From: Novosphingobium resinovorum
GTDB taxonomy: Bacteria > Pseudomonadota > Alphaproteobacteria > Sphingomonadales > Sphingomonadaceae
Assembly (NCBI RefSeq): GCF_001742225.1
Contig: NZ_CP017077.1
Span: 372,001-436,000, forward strand
Direction of reading: 5' to 3'
Length of the DNA stretch: 64,000 nt
Under the pieces are notes generated by a model that saw only the letters and a program-made list of their open reading frames with translations, did not search any database and was not told where the DNA came from. Shown one piece after another: positions 43,100 to 53,919 of the stretch. The stretch's first letter is position 1. Each line of letters opens with the position of its first letter. The position numbers and the translations under genes were made by a program.

Positions 43100-44317
43100 A
43101 TGGACTTTTCCGACACCCCTAGCGAAGCCGCCTTCCGCGCCGAGGCGCGCGCCTGGCTGGCCGAGAACGCAGCCGAATACGCCGCCCCGCCGCCCCACCC
43201 GTGGGGCGAGGCCGAACTGGTCGAGCGCGCCCGCGCCTGGCAGCGGCGCAAGCTGGAGGCGGGCTTCGCCGGGATCACCCTGCCGGCCAGCGTCGGCGGC
43301 CGCGGCGGCTCGACGATGGAAGCGCTGATCTTCGGCGAGGAGGAGGCACGCTACCACATCCCCACCGGGCCGTTCCTCCACGTCGGCGTGCAGATGACGG
43401 TGCCGGCGTTGCTGGCCCACGCCCGGCCCGACCAGGTCGAGGACCTAGCCGCGCCGACGCTGCGCGGCGACGTGCTGTGGTGCCAGCTCTATTCCGAGCC
43501 CAGCGCCGGGTCAGACCTTGCCGGCATCCGCACCAAGGCGGTGCGCGAGGGCGACAACTGGGTGGTCAACGGCCAGAAGGTATGGTCGAGCTGGGCGCAT
43601 CACGCGCACAAGGCGATCCTGCTGGCGCGCACCGATGCCACCGTGCCCAAGCACAAGGGGCTGACCTTCTTCCTCCTCGACATGGCGACGCCGGGAATCG
43701 AAATCCGTCCCATCCGCCAGATCACCGGGCAGTCGGAATTCAACGAGGTGTTCCTCACCGACGTGGTGATCCCCGACAGCGCGCGGCTGGGGGCGGTCAG
43801 CGGCGGCTGGGGCGTCTCGATGGCGACCTTGATGAGCGAACGGATGATCGGCGACGAGGCGGGCGAGAGCATCACGTTCGACGACGTCTTCGCGCTGGCG
43901 CAGCGGCCGGGCCCATCGGGCCGCGCGCCGGTCGAGGACGGTGCCACGCGCGAGAAGCTGGCGCAGTGGTACGCGCGCGGGCAGGGGCTGGCGTGGTATC
44001 GCTATCGCCTGATGACGCTGATGTCCAAGGGCGGGGTGCCCGGGCCCGAGGCGGCGCTCGCGAAGCTCGCCTTCGCCACCAAGGTGCAGGAGATGGCGGC
44101 CTTCGCGATGGAACTGGACGATGCCGCCGGGGTCTTCGCCGGGCCGCTCAACCCGCACCAGCGCCAGAGCTTCGAGGCCTACATGTTCGCCATCACCATG
44201 CGCATCGCCGGCGGCACCGACGAGATCCTGCGCAACCAGATCGGCGAGCGGTGCCTGGGCCTGCCGGGCGAGCCGCGGGTCGACAAGGACAAGGCGTTCC
44301 AGGACCTCGTGGCATGA
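43100..44317 (+). CDS. Acyl-CoA dehydrogenase, second subunit (pair 1)
   Basis: 405 residues. LYSEPSAGSDLAGIRTKAVR and WVVNGQKVWSSWAHHA are the flavin/substrate motifs; the end is RIAGGTDEILRNQIGERCLG. The gene starts 13 bp after the stop of the first subunit and its own end overlaps the crotonase start (ATGA). The two would form one heterotetramer and introduce an alpha,beta double bond. Confidence 0.87.
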   Translation: MDFSDTPSEAAFRAEARAWLAENAAEYAAPPPHPWGEAELVERARAWQRRKLEAGFAGITLPASVGGRGGSTMEALIFGEEEARYHIPTGPFLHVGVQMTVPALLAHARPDQVEDLAAPTLRGDVLWCQLYSEPSAGSDLAGIRTKAVREGDNWVVNGQKVWSSWAHHAHKAILLARTDATVPKHKGLTFFLLDMATPGIEIRPIRQITGQSEFNEVFLTDVVIPDSARLGAVSGGWGVSMATLMSERMIGDEAGESITFDDVFALAQRPGPSGRAPVEDGATREKLAQWYARGQGLAWYRYRLMTLMSKGGVPGPEAALAKLAFATKVQEMAAFAMELDDAAGVFAGPLNPHQRQSFEAYMFAITMRIAGGTDEILRNQIGERCLGLPGEPRVDKDKAFQDLVA

Positions 44318-45116
44318 GCGAAACTCAGGACCACGCGCTGCTGCACGAGGCGGACGGTGTGCTCACCGTCACGCTCGCGCGGCCCGAAAAGCTCAACGCC
44401 ATCGACGATGCGATCACCGAGACTTTGTGGCAGGCGGTGACCGCGCTGCGCGACCGGCCGGACTTGCGCGTCCTCGTCATCGCCGCACAGGGGCGCTACT
44501 TCTCCGCCGGGATCGACCTGAAGACGGTGACCGGCCGCGGCGGTGACATTGCCGCCGACACCCCGGCTGCAGGAGCGGAATACCGGACGTTCTACCGCCG
44601 GCACCACCTGCTCTACGACGAGATGGAAGCGGTGGAGAAGCCGATCGTGCTGGCGGCGCAGGGGCCGTGCCTGGGCGCGGGGCTGGAGATGGCGGTCTCG
44701 TGCGATTTCCGCCTCGCCAGCGACGCGGCCAGTTTCCGTCTGCCGGAAGTGGGGTTGGGGACGATATCGGGAAGCGGCGGGGTCAGCCGGATGACACGCC
44801 TCGTCGGCCCCCACTGGAGCAAGTGGATCGCGATGGCGGGGCAGTCGGTCGATGCGGCGCAGGCCCTGGCCATCGGCCTTGTCCACGCGGTCCATCCGGC
44901 CGAGGTCTTCGCCGAGCGGGTCGATGCCTTCGCCCGTGAGCTGGCAGCGCTCCCGCGCGAGGCGCTGGGCTTGAGCAAGCTGACGATCGATGCGGTCGCC
45001 GCCACCGATCGCGGCACCGCGCGCGATATCGAGCGGATCGCCCAGACCTCGCTGATCTTCGGGCACGAATTCCAGGCCCGGCGCGAGGCTTTCACCAACC
45101 GCAGCAAGGACGGCCG

Positions 45117-45120
<4 letters not shown>
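44314..45120 (+). CDS. Enoyl-CoA hydratase/isomerase (crotonase), both catalytic Glu present
   Basis: 268 residues. Oxyanion-hole segments RYFSAGIDLK and AAQGPCLGAGLEM; the two acid/base glutamates of enoyl-CoA hydratase are seen in GAGLEMA and RLPEVGLGTISG. It should be a true hydratase. Overlapping starts tie it to the dehydrogenase before it and the crotonase after it. Confidence 0.88.
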
Positions 45121-46875
<1,755 letters not shown>

Positions 46876-46907
46876 ACCGATCGCCGCTGCACGAAACCGA
46901 CCACACC

Positions 46908-47750
46908 TTAACCGCCGGAAAACTCCAGCACCGCGCCGATGCCGCCGTCGACCAGCAGGTCGGTGCCGGTGATGAAGGAGGCCTTGTCCGAGGCTAGGAA
47001 TTCCACCGCGTCGGCGGTTTCCAGCATCGTGCCTTCGCGGGCCAGCGGTGTGCGGTCGAGAAGGTCGATCTTGCCGGGCTGGTTGGCGAACTCCAGCGCG
47101 CCCATCGGCGTCGCGATGAGGCCCGGCGACATCGAGACGATCCGCGCGCCGCGTGCCCCCCAGCGCGGCGCGGCGCGGCGGCACAGGCGGTTGAGGGCGA
47201 GCTTGGAGAGGATGTAGGCCTGCGTCGGTGTGTGCTCCGCCACGGTCTCGCTCAGCCGGTCGAGGAAGTCGGCGGCGAGCGGGTCGTCGAGCAGGTCTCG
47301 CAGCGCCGGTGCCAGCGGCGGGGCCATGTGCGCGGCGAGCGAGGAGACGAAGATCGCGACGCTGCCCTGGCTCGCCAAGCCGAGCATCGCGCGCTCCATC
47401 CGCGCCGCGCCGACCAGGTTGACCCGCCAGATCGTATCCCAGTCCGCCATGCTAGGCGAAAGCGCCGCGACGTGCGCCAGCGTGCGGAAGCGGCCATGCC
47501 CCCCCACGAAGCGCGCCAGTCCCTCGACCGACGCGGGATCGGTGACGTCGCACTGCACCACCGCGACGTCGAGGCCTTCGCCTTCGAGTTGTTCGCGGCG
47601 CGCTTCCATCCGGCCGGCGGACTGGCTCGCCAGCACCAGACGGTGGTTCTGCCCGAGGCGGCGGGCGATCGCCATGCCCATGCCCCCGGCGCCGAGCACG
47701 ACGGCGATCGGCAGGTCGGGACGTTCGCTCGATCCGGTGCGGCGGGTCAT
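46908..47750 (-). CDS. Short-chain dehydrogenase/reductase
   Basis: 280 residues. Gly motif VVLGAGGMGMAIARR, SSLAAH serine and Y-ILS-K in AYILSKLALNRL, then GTDLLVDGG. It carries an insert (APPLAPALRDLLDDPLAADF) longer than usual for the family. Convergent with the flavoprotein gene; the lactonase gene follows eight bases upstream on the same strand. Confidence 0.82.
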   Translation of the reverse strand: MTRRTGSSERPDLPIAVVLGAGGMGMAIARRLGQNHRLVLASQSAGRMEARREQLEGEGLDVAVVQCDVTDPASVEGLARFVGGHGRFRTLAHVAALSPSMADWDTIWRVNLVGAARMERAMLGLASQGSVAIFVSSLAAHMAPPLAPALRDLLDDPLAADFLDRLSETVAEHTPTQAYILSKLALNRLCRRAAPRWGARGARIVSMSPGLIATPMGALEFANQPGKIDLLDRTPLAREGTMLETADAVEFLASDKASFITGTDLLVDGGIGAVLEFSGG

Positions 47751-47757
47751 GGGCGTG

Positions 47758-48666
47758 CTATCCGTTGTAGGCAAGGCGCAGGCCCGGCTCGTGCCAGTCG
47801 AGCGCCACCAGCTTGCCGGCGCCGGCGAGGGTGACGTAGGCGGTGCGCAGGTCCTCGCCGCCGAAGGCCAGGTTGGTGACGTGCCCGTCGGGCAGCGGAT
47901 GGTGGCGCATCGCCGACCCATCGGGCCAGATCTCGCTGATGCCGCCATTGGTCAGGGTGCCGACGAGGACTTTGCCCGAGGCCGAGATCGCGAGGCTGTC
48001 GAACCGCTGGAAGTTGGCCGAGCCGATCACGAAGCGCCCGCCGTGGGGAATGTCGTTCTGCTTGAGCTTTCGCACCTGCCCCGGCCCGGTGACCTCGAAG
48101 GCCCAGAGCCGTGCGGTGGGCGTCTCGCTGACGTAGAGCGTCTTTCCATCGGGCGAAAGGCCGATGCCGTTGGGGCTGGTCAGCGGGAAGGCGACGCGCC
48201 GGATCGCCGAGCCATCGGGCAGGGCGTAGTAGATCGCCCCGCGCTCGTTGATGGCGGCGGTCGTCTTGCCGCTGTCGGTGAAGTAGAAGCCGCCGTGTTC
48301 ATCGAACACGAGGTCGTTGGCGTGGCGCAGCGGGCGGCCGTCGCAGGCATCGTAGAGGCGTTCGACGGCGCCGGTGGCAAGGTCCACCGCCTCGATCCAG
48401 GCCGGATCGGGCAGGTTGCCGGCGGGGCGCAGCTTGCCGCCTGCCTCGACGAACTTCACCCCGCCGTTGTTGGCGACGTAGCACCGCCCGTCCGGGCCGA
48501 TGGCGGCGCCGTTGGGCGATCCGCCGAGGTCCGCGATGATTTCGACCTTGCCTTCGCCCCAGGCTCGGCTGAGCGTGCCCCGCGCCAGTTCGACGAAGAT
48601 CACCGAGCCGTCCTTCATCGCGACGGGTCCTTCGGGGAACTTGAGCCCCTCGGCGACGATCCTCAT
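47758..48666 (-). CDS. SMP-30/gluconolactonase-like beta-propeller hydrolase
   Basis: 302 residues. Blade motifs LKFPEGPVAMKDGSVIF, GSPNGAAIGPDGRCYVANNG, RHANDLVFDEHGGFYFTDSG and SPNGIGLSPDGKTLYVSET carry the divalent-metal ligands (E, N, N, D) of the family. It is expected to open a lactone ring. Its ATG overlaps the stop of the acyl-CoA dehydrogenase upstream (ATGA). Lactone intermediates fit with ring opening of the substrate. Confidence 0.87.
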   Translation of the reverse strand: MRIVAEGLKFPEGPVAMKDGSVIFVELARGTLSRAWGEGKVEIIADLGGSPNGAAIGPDGRCYVANNGGVKFVEAGGKLRPAGNLPDPAWIEAVDLATGAVERLYDACDGRPLRHANDLVFDEHGGFYFTDSGKTTAAINERGAIYYALPDGSAIRRVAFPLTSPNGIGLSPDGKTLYVSETPTARLWAFEVTGPGQVRKLKQNDIPHGGRFVIGSANFQRFDSLAISASGKVLVGTLTNGGISEIWPDGSAMRHHPLPDGHVTNLAFGGEDLRTAYVTLAGAGKLVALDWHEPGLRLAYNG

Positions 48667-49592
48667 GCCGCTTCGCTCCACTGCAGTTGCGCCGCGCGGC
48701 GGCCCTGCACCGAAGCGCCGCCCAGCTCGCCCGCTAGCGCCTTGAGCTTGTAGGTCCAATGGTGCAGCACGTATTCGAGCGTCAGCCCCATGGCGCCGTG
48801 GAACTGGTGGCAGTCGTAGACGATCTGCGGAACGTGTTGCTGCGCGTAGCTGGTCGCCAGCGCAATCTCGGCGGAATCCCCGCCAATCGCCGCGCGGTGG
48901 GCGAGGTAGTGCAGCGCCTCGATGTGGGTGGCGCCTTCGGCCAGCCGGTGCTGCACCGCCTGAAACGCGCCGATCGCGCGCTTGAACTGGTGGCGCTGCT
49001 TGACGTAGTCCACCGTCAGCGCGTGCGCGGCGCGCAGCGCGCCAAGGATTTCGAAGGTCAGCCCCAGCGCCCAGCCGTCGCGCAACTGCTGTGCGTTCAC
49101 GCCTGCGAGCGGACGCAGGGCATCGGCCGGGTAGCTGGCGAGGCGGGCGAAAGGATAGGCGAAGATGGTGTCCTGCGGCACGATCTCGGCGCCTTCGAGG
49201 TCCAGCGCCAGGACCTGTTCTCCTTGCGCCACCAGCAGCGTGCGCGACTGGGCAAGGAAGCGGATCGGCACCCGGGGGTCGAGGCTTTCGGCCAGCGCGA
49301 TCGGGCGGGGCAGGGCAATCCCCAGCGCCGGCGCCACCGTCAGCGAGGCCATCGCCGGGACCGCGAAGGGGCACTGCGCGATCTGGTCGAGCAGCAGTGC
49401 GGCATCGGCGCGTTCGAGGTCGAAGCCGTCCGCGTCGCCGTAGAAACCGGCGGCGTCAAGTGCCGCGTCGAGGTCGCCCCCGACGACCACGTAGTCTGGC
49501 GCGGCAGGCTGGGGCAACTGGCGATGCTGCGCCAGCAGCGGCTCGATGGCGCTGAGCAGCATGCGCTGGTCGGAGGACAGGTCGAGGTCCAT
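48663..49592 (-). CDS. Short acyl-CoA dehydrogenase-like subunit (pair 2)
   Basis: 309 residues, about 70 shorter than a full family member. The N-terminus (LDLSSDQRMLL) and C-terminal helical domain with KQRHQFKRAIGAFQAVQHRL and FHGAMGLTLEYVLHHW remain, while the middle beta domain is reduced and no catalytic Glu is obvious. It would serve as the partner chain of the dehydrogenase ending at 49595. The ATG at 49592 is three bases from that stop. Confidence 0.8.
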   Translation of the reverse strand: MDLDLSSDQRMLLSAIEPLLAQHRQLPQPAAPDYVVVGGDLDAALDAAGFYGDADGFDLERADAALLLDQIAQCPFAVPAMASLTVAPALGIALPRPIALAESLDPRVPIRFLAQSRTLLVAQGEQVLALDLEGAEIVPQDTIFAYPFARLASYPADALRPLAGVNAQQLRDGWALGLTFEILGALRAAHALTVDYVKQRHQFKRAIGAFQAVQHRLAEGATHIEALHYLAHRAAIGGDSAEIALATSYAQQHVPQIVYDCHQFHGAMGLTLEYVLHHWTYKLKALAGELGGASVQGRRAAQLQWSEAA

Positions 49593-49594
49593 GG

Positions 49595-50737
49595 TCAATG
49601 GCTCCGGGGCAGTTCGAGGAAGCTCTGGGCGACGATGTCAAGCTGGATTTCGGCGGCGCCCGCGCCAAGCCCGGTCGAGGCGGCTCGGCGGAACTGGGTG
49701 AGGATGGTCTGTTCCTCGCGCGCCAGCAGCGCATCGTGGAGATGCTCGCCGATGAAGTCGCCCACCGCGCGATCCGCCAGCGCCAGCGCATAGCGCGCGA
49801 CGTTGGTTTCGCCGCCGGGTGAGACGTTCTTCATGCGCCCGTCGATGATGCGGAAGCACAGCAACTGGCAGGCATCGACGGCGGCGCGCGCCTTGCCGAG
49901 CCCGGCCTGGATCGAGGGAACGTCGAACCGCCCGTCCTGGCGCAATACGCGCGCCGCCGCATCGAGCGCGCGCTGCGCCATGATGTAGCGCGGGGCGCCG
50001 ATCCGCTCGTTGTGGAGCACCGCCTTGACGATCGCCCAGCCGGCGTTCTCCTCGCCCAGCCGGGTCTCCTCGCCGACGCGGACGTCGGTCAGGAACACTT
50101 CGTGGAGCGAGCGGCGCCCGGTCAGCGACATGACCTCGCGCACTTCGATGCCCGGCGTGTCCATCGGCACCAGGAACACCGATATGTCGCGCTTGGTCGG
50201 GCCGGTGCGGGCGAGCAGGAAGCAGTAGCTGGCGAAGCTGGCGGCCGAGGTCCAGATCTTCTGCCCGTTGATCACGTAACCGTCGCCGTCACGCTCGGCC
50301 CGGGTCTTGAGCGCGGCGAGGTCGGAGCCCGCGCTCGGCTCGGAGAAGCCCTGGCACCAAAACACCGAACCGCCGGTGATCTGCGGGATGTGCAGCGCCT
50401 GCTGCGCCGCGCTGCCGTAGCGCAGCAGGGCCGGGCCGATCCAGTTGACGTTCATGTACTGGTAGCTGCGCGGCTCGCCTACCGCGAACATTTCCTCGCC
50501 CAGAATCCAGTGGAACCACGGGTCGGCGCCGCCGCCGCCGTGTTCGACCGGCCAGTGCGGGATCAGCAGGCCTTCGGCGGCCAGCGCCGGGCAGAAGTCT
50601 CGCGCGAAATCGACGACGTAGGGCGAGCCCGGATCGTAGTTCGATTTCGCCTCCCAGTCGGCCGGCAGCGCCCTGGCGATGAAGGCGCGCAAGTGCTGGC
50701 GATAGTCCTGCTGTTCGGGTGTCCAGGTGAAGTCCAT
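49595..50737 (-). CDS. Acyl-CoA dehydrogenase (pair 2)
   Basis: 380 residues. GFSEPSAGSDLAALKTRA, GYVINGQKIWTSAASFA and LTGRRSLHEVFLTDVRVGEE are clear. The second of two adjacent dehydrogenase pairs in the window. It starts at 50737; an extension to 50800 would add only 21 residues. The DUF35 and thiolase genes lie upstream on the same strand, which links dehydrogenation with C-C cleavage. Confidence 0.87.
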   Translation of the reverse strand: MDFTWTPEQQDYRQHLRAFIARALPADWEAKSNYDPGSPYVVDFARDFCPALAAEGLLIPHWPVEHGGGGADPWFHWILGEEMFAVGEPRSYQYMNVNWIGPALLRYGSAAQQALHIPQITGGSVFWCQGFSEPSAGSDLAALKTRAERDGDGYVINGQKIWTSAASFASYCFLLARTGPTKRDISVFLVPMDTPGIEVREVMSLTGRRSLHEVFLTDVRVGEETRLGEENAGWAIVKAVLHNERIGAPRYIMAQRALDAAARVLRQDGRFDVPSIQAGLGKARAAVDACQLLCFRIIDGRMKNVSPGGETNVARYALALADRAVGDFIGEHLHDALLAREEQTILTQFRRAASTGLGAGAAEIQLDIVAQSFLELPRSH

Positions 50738-50762
50738 AATCGTGTTCTGCCGTTCGTCGGGG

Positions 50763-51194
50763 TCAGGCGAGGGGGCGGAAGGCGGGCAGGCCCCAGCCAT
50801 CGCCGTTGAAGATCCAGTCCGTTTCGACCCGCATGCCGATGGCGAGGTCGGCGGTGTCGACGTCGATCATGTTGCCGGCGTAGCGCACCCCCGGAGCCTG
50901 CGCGAACTCGACGATCGCGGGAGCGAGCATGGTCTGGTCGTCCGCCGTCTCGCGCTGCGGGTGGGGGTAAAAGGTGAAGCTGTAGAGCGTGCCGGGTTCG
51001 GTCAGCTCCACCCATTCGACCTCCTGCGCGTTGCAGTTGGGGCAGAACGGCAGGAACGGCACGCGAAAGTGCGCGCAGTGGGTGCACCTGGCCGCCACCA
51101 GCCGGCGTTCGCGCGTGGCCTGCCAGTAGGGTTCGGTCATCGGGCTGACGGTCACGGCGATGCCCTCGCCGGTCAGGGCCTTGGTCTGTGCCAT
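50763..51194 (-). CDS. DUF35 OB-fold/zinc-ribbon protein (thiolase partner)
   Basis: 143 residues. Zinc ribbon CTHCAHFRVPFLPFCPNC (four Cys) followed by the OB-fold with TLYSFTFYPHPQ and GNMIDVDTADLAIGMRVE. In steroid and acyl-CoA systems DUF35 proteins bind and enable thiolase-like aldolases. It ends 25 bp before the dehydrogenase and starts five bases after the stop of the thiolase-like gene, so the two are presumably a complex. Confidence 0.88.
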   Translation of the reverse strand: MAQTKALTGEGIAVTVSPMTEPYWQATRERRLVAARCTHCAHFRVPFLPFCPNCNAQEVEWVELTEPGTLYSFTFYPHPQRETADDQTMLAPAIVEFAQAPGVRYAGNMIDVDTADLAIGMRVETDWIFNGDGWGLPAFRPLA

Positions 51195-51199
51195 ATCCG

Positions 51200-52390
51200 T
51201 TATCTCCGAAGGATCATGCCGCTGACGGGCAGGTTGGCGGGGCCGCCGGTGACAAGCGCAATCTCGGCGCCGGCGACCTGGTTGGTCGCCTCGCCGCGCA
51301 GTTGCTCCACCGCCTCGCGGATGTGGGTCATGCCGATGATGTAGGCTTCCGAAAGCTGGCCGCCGTGGGTGTTCACCGGCAGCGAGCCACCGTCGAAGCG
51401 GATCGCCCCGCTTTCGACGAAGGCGCCGCCTTCTCCCTTCGCGCAGAACCCGTAGTCCTCGAGCTGCATCAGCACCATCGGTGAGAAGTGGTCGTAGATC
51501 AGCGCCACGTCGATGTCCTGCGGGCCGACGCTGGCCTTCTCGTAAAGCCGGCGGGCGACCGGGGCATGACCTGACGAGGCGAAGTATTCGTCGCTCATCT
51601 GCATGCCCATGAAAGCGCGGCCCCAGTCCTTGGAACCACCATGGGTCGAGCCCATCACGTAGACGGGTTTGCTCTTGCCGTCCCTGGCGCGGTCGGCGGT
51701 GGTGGTGATGATCGCGATGCAGCCGTCGGTTTCCAGGCAGAAGTCGAACAGGCACAAGGGGTCGGAGACCATGCGCGCGTTGAAGTAGTCGTCGAGCGTC
51801 ATCGGCTCGCGCATGATTGCGCTCGGCCGGTTCATCGCGTTGATGCGGCTGGAGATCGCGATCTCGGCGAAGGCTTCGCGCCGGGTGCCAAACTCGTGCA
51901 TGTGGCGGCGCGCCAGGATCGACATCAGGTGCCCCGGCCCGACGAGGCCCGAGGGCTGGAGGAACGAGGTCTCGGGCGTGGGCGCCAGGGCGGCGAACGA
52001 GGAGCCGAGCCGCTGCTTGCGCTGCTGCAGCGCCATCAGCGTGACGCAGTATTTGGTTTCGCCCGCCAGCAGTGCCGCCGCCGCCAGCCCCACCGCACCC
52101 GCCGAGCCGCCGCCGCCGCCGGTCAGGGTGCCGGTGAAAGTGACTTCGGGAATGCCAAGCATCTCGACAATGGTGGCCGTGTCCATCGCCTCGGCATAGC
52201 CGGAGGAGGCGTTGGAATAGTACGCGAAGCCGTCGATGTCCTTTACCGAGATGCCGGCGTCCTCGGCCGCGGCGATGATGGCCTCGCCGATCATCGTGTA
52301 GATCGTCTTGGGCCAGCTCTGCCCGCGCCTGTAATAGGGCGTGGCGCCGACGCCGACGATGGCGACCTTGTCCCTGATATTACCGTCCAC
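51200..52390 (-). CDS. Thiolase-like protein (Ltp2/SCP-x type)
   Basis: 396 residues from a GTG at 52390 behind a strong GAGGAGG. DKVAIVGVGATPYYRRG, the Gly-rich loop GGGGGSAGAVGLA and C-terminal VNTHGGQLSEAYIIGMTH (catalytic His) mark the lipid-transfer thiolase group. The usual nucleophile loop with Cys near residue 90 is not seen; this is characteristic of the retro-aldol enzymes such as Ltp2 rather than true thiolases. With the DUF35 protein it would cleave a 3-hydroxyacyl-CoA with a branched carbon. Confidence 0.85.
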   Translation of the reverse strand: MDGNIRDKVAIVGVGATPYYRRGQSWPKTIYTMIGEAIIAAAEDAGISVKDIDGFAYYSNASSGYAEAMDTATIVEMLGIPEVTFTGTLTGGGGGSAGAVGLAAAALLAGETKYCVTLMALQQRKQRLGSSFAALAPTPETSFLQPSGLVGPGHLMSILARRHMHEFGTRREAFAEIAISSRINAMNRPSAIMREPMTLDDYFNARMVSDPLCLFDFCLETDGCIAIITTTADRARDGKSKPVYVMGSTHGGSKDWGRAFMGMQMSDEYFASSGHAPVARRLYEKASVGPQDIDVALIYDHFSPMVLMQLEDYGFCAKGEGGAFVESGAIRFDGGSLPVNTHGGQLSEAYIIGMTHIREAVEQLRGEATNQVAGAEIALVTGGPANLPVSGMILRR

Positions 52391-52460
52391 CCGATCCTCC
52401 TCTTGTCCCGGCCTGTCGCCGGCTGTCGTTCCCGTTTTGCCGTTCAGGCCCGTTTGCCGT

Positions 52461-53816
52461 TCAGGCTTTCGCGACGCGCGGTATCTTGTGCGGTGGGCCC
52501 AGCTTGAGCAGCTCCGCATCGGGCGTCAGCAATACCTCCACCGGCACGCCCACCGCCCCTTCGAGCGCATCGCGCAGCGCCTCACCGTGCGCCTCGATCG
52601 TGCCCGCCAGCGCGGCGGGGTCGTAGCCGATGCGGATGCGAAGAGCGTCCATCTCGTCGGCGAAGCGGATGATCTGGAACAGCCCGGCGCGGCTGGCGCG
52701 CTGGCCCTCGATCGCCAGTTGCAGGTCGCGCGGCATGACCGGCCTGCCGGCGACGAACGTCTGGTCGCTCTTGCGCCCGACGATGCGGATGCGCGCATGG
52801 GTGCGCCCGCAGGCGCAGGGGCTGCGGCTCACGGTGACGAGATCGTCGGTGCGATAGCGCACCATCGGCTGGAACGGATCGTTGAGCACGGTCACTACCA
52901 GCTCGCCCACTTCGCCGTCGGGCACCGGGCTGTCGTCGCGCACGTCGAGGCATTCGATCAGCGCCTGGTCCTCCCAGGCGTGCATGCCGTCGTGCGCGGG
53001 GCATTCCACCAGCGTCAGCGATTCGCCAAGGCCGCTGACTTCGAACAGGTCGAGCCCCCAGCTTCGCACCACTTCCAGCCGCCGGGGGCTGAGCGGTTCG
53101 CCGCCCACGGTGGCGCCGTGGCAGCCGTCGAATATGGCGCGAGGATCGGTGCCGGTCTTCTCGAAATACTCCTCCATCGCGATCAGCAGCGGGGTGGAGA
53201 GGAAGTAGTGCAGGCTCGGGCGATAGAGCCGGGCGGCGCGGAAGAAGTCGGGCAGGATCGCGGGCGCGTGCTTGAACAGGATCGGGATCAGCCCCGCCTC
53301 CTGGTAATGCCGGTTGACGTGGCCGACGCGGAAGGTCGGGCGCACCACGGTTACGTAGTCGCCCGGCCGTGCGCCCAGCATCCAGCTATCGCGCATCGTG
53401 CAGATTTCCGAGATCGAGCGCCCGCCGCGTAGCACCGGGGTGGGATCGCCGGTGGTGCCCGAAGTGAAGGTCACGCCCTTGAGATAGTGCGGATCGGCGC
53501 TGTTCATGCCCCCGAACGGATCGCCGCCCTGGTCCCGGAACGCGCGGACGTGATCCTTCGAAGTGAACGGCGCCTTGGCCGCGAAGTCGTCCAGCGAGCG
53601 GATGTCCGACGGGGAGACGCCGGCCGCCTGCCACACCTGCCGGATCAGCGGCGCATGCTCGTAGGCGTGGCGCAGCAGCAGGCGCAGACGCGCTTCCTGC
53701 AGTGCGGTGATGTCGGCACGCGGCATCGTCTCGACCCGTTCGTCGAAGTAGGCCGGGAAACGCCCGCCACCCGCCGCGACCGGTACGCTGCCCACGCTGT
53801 CTGAACGCACTTGCAA
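52461..53816 (-). CDS. Phenylacetate-CoA ligase-like (PaaK family) acyl-CoA ligase
   Basis: 451 residues. FTSGTTGDPTPVLRGGRS is the ATP-binding loop, YRTDDLVTV and CACGRTHARIRIVGRKSD are PaaK-type motifs. The start codon appears to be a TTG at 53816, behind AGGAAGAGG; a GTG at 53810 is equally possible. It forms an aryl- or acyl-CoA thioester from an acid. A copy of the recurrent motif (GAATACTATTAAGCT) is 85 bp upstream. Confidence 0.87.
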   Translation of the reverse strand: MQVRSDSVGSVPVAAGGGRFPAYFDERVETMPRADITALQEARLRLLLRHAYEHAPLIRQVWQAAGVSPSDIRSLDDFAAKAPFTSKDHVRAFRDQGGDPFGGMNSADPHYLKGVTFTSGTTGDPTPVLRGGRSISEICTMRDSWMLGARPGDYVTVVRPTFRVGHVNRHYQEAGLIPILFKHAPAILPDFFRAARLYRPSLHYFLSTPLLIAMEEYFEKTGTDPRAIFDGCHGATVGGEPLSPRRLEVVRSWGLDLFEVSGLGESLTLVECPAHDGMHAWEDQALIECLDVRDDSPVPDGEVGELVVTVLNDPFQPMVRYRTDDLVTVSRSPCACGRTHARIRIVGRKSDQTFVAGRPVMPRDLQLAIEGQRASRAGLFQIIRFADEMDALRIRIGYDPAALAGTIEAHGEALRDALEGAVGVPVEVLLTPDAELLKLGPPHKIPRVAKA

Positions 53817-53900
53817 GCCCTTGCCCTCTTCCTGGTCCCATGCGGTCGGGGGAGGGGGCTCGTCGCCGAGCCGGCCGATCCATCATCCCCGCCAACAAAT

Positions 53901-53915
53901 GAATACTATTAAGCT
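53901..53915 (+). promoter_or_regulatory. Recurrent AT-rich motif
   Basis: GAATACTATTAAGCT, close to the motif at 41846 and 23246. Located between the ligase gene (start 53816) and the hydrolase gene ending at 53920, so it must act on the ligase if it is a promoter element. Confidence 0.5.
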
Positions 53916-53919
53916 ATCA

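Noticed and set aside
52434..52468. Short tandem repeat (GTTTTGCCGTTCAGGCC followed by GTTTGCCGTTCAGGCTT) at the end of the PaaK-like gene
   Set aside because: Only two copies of about 17 bp; it spans the stop codon of the ligase but has no sign of function beyond a local duplication.
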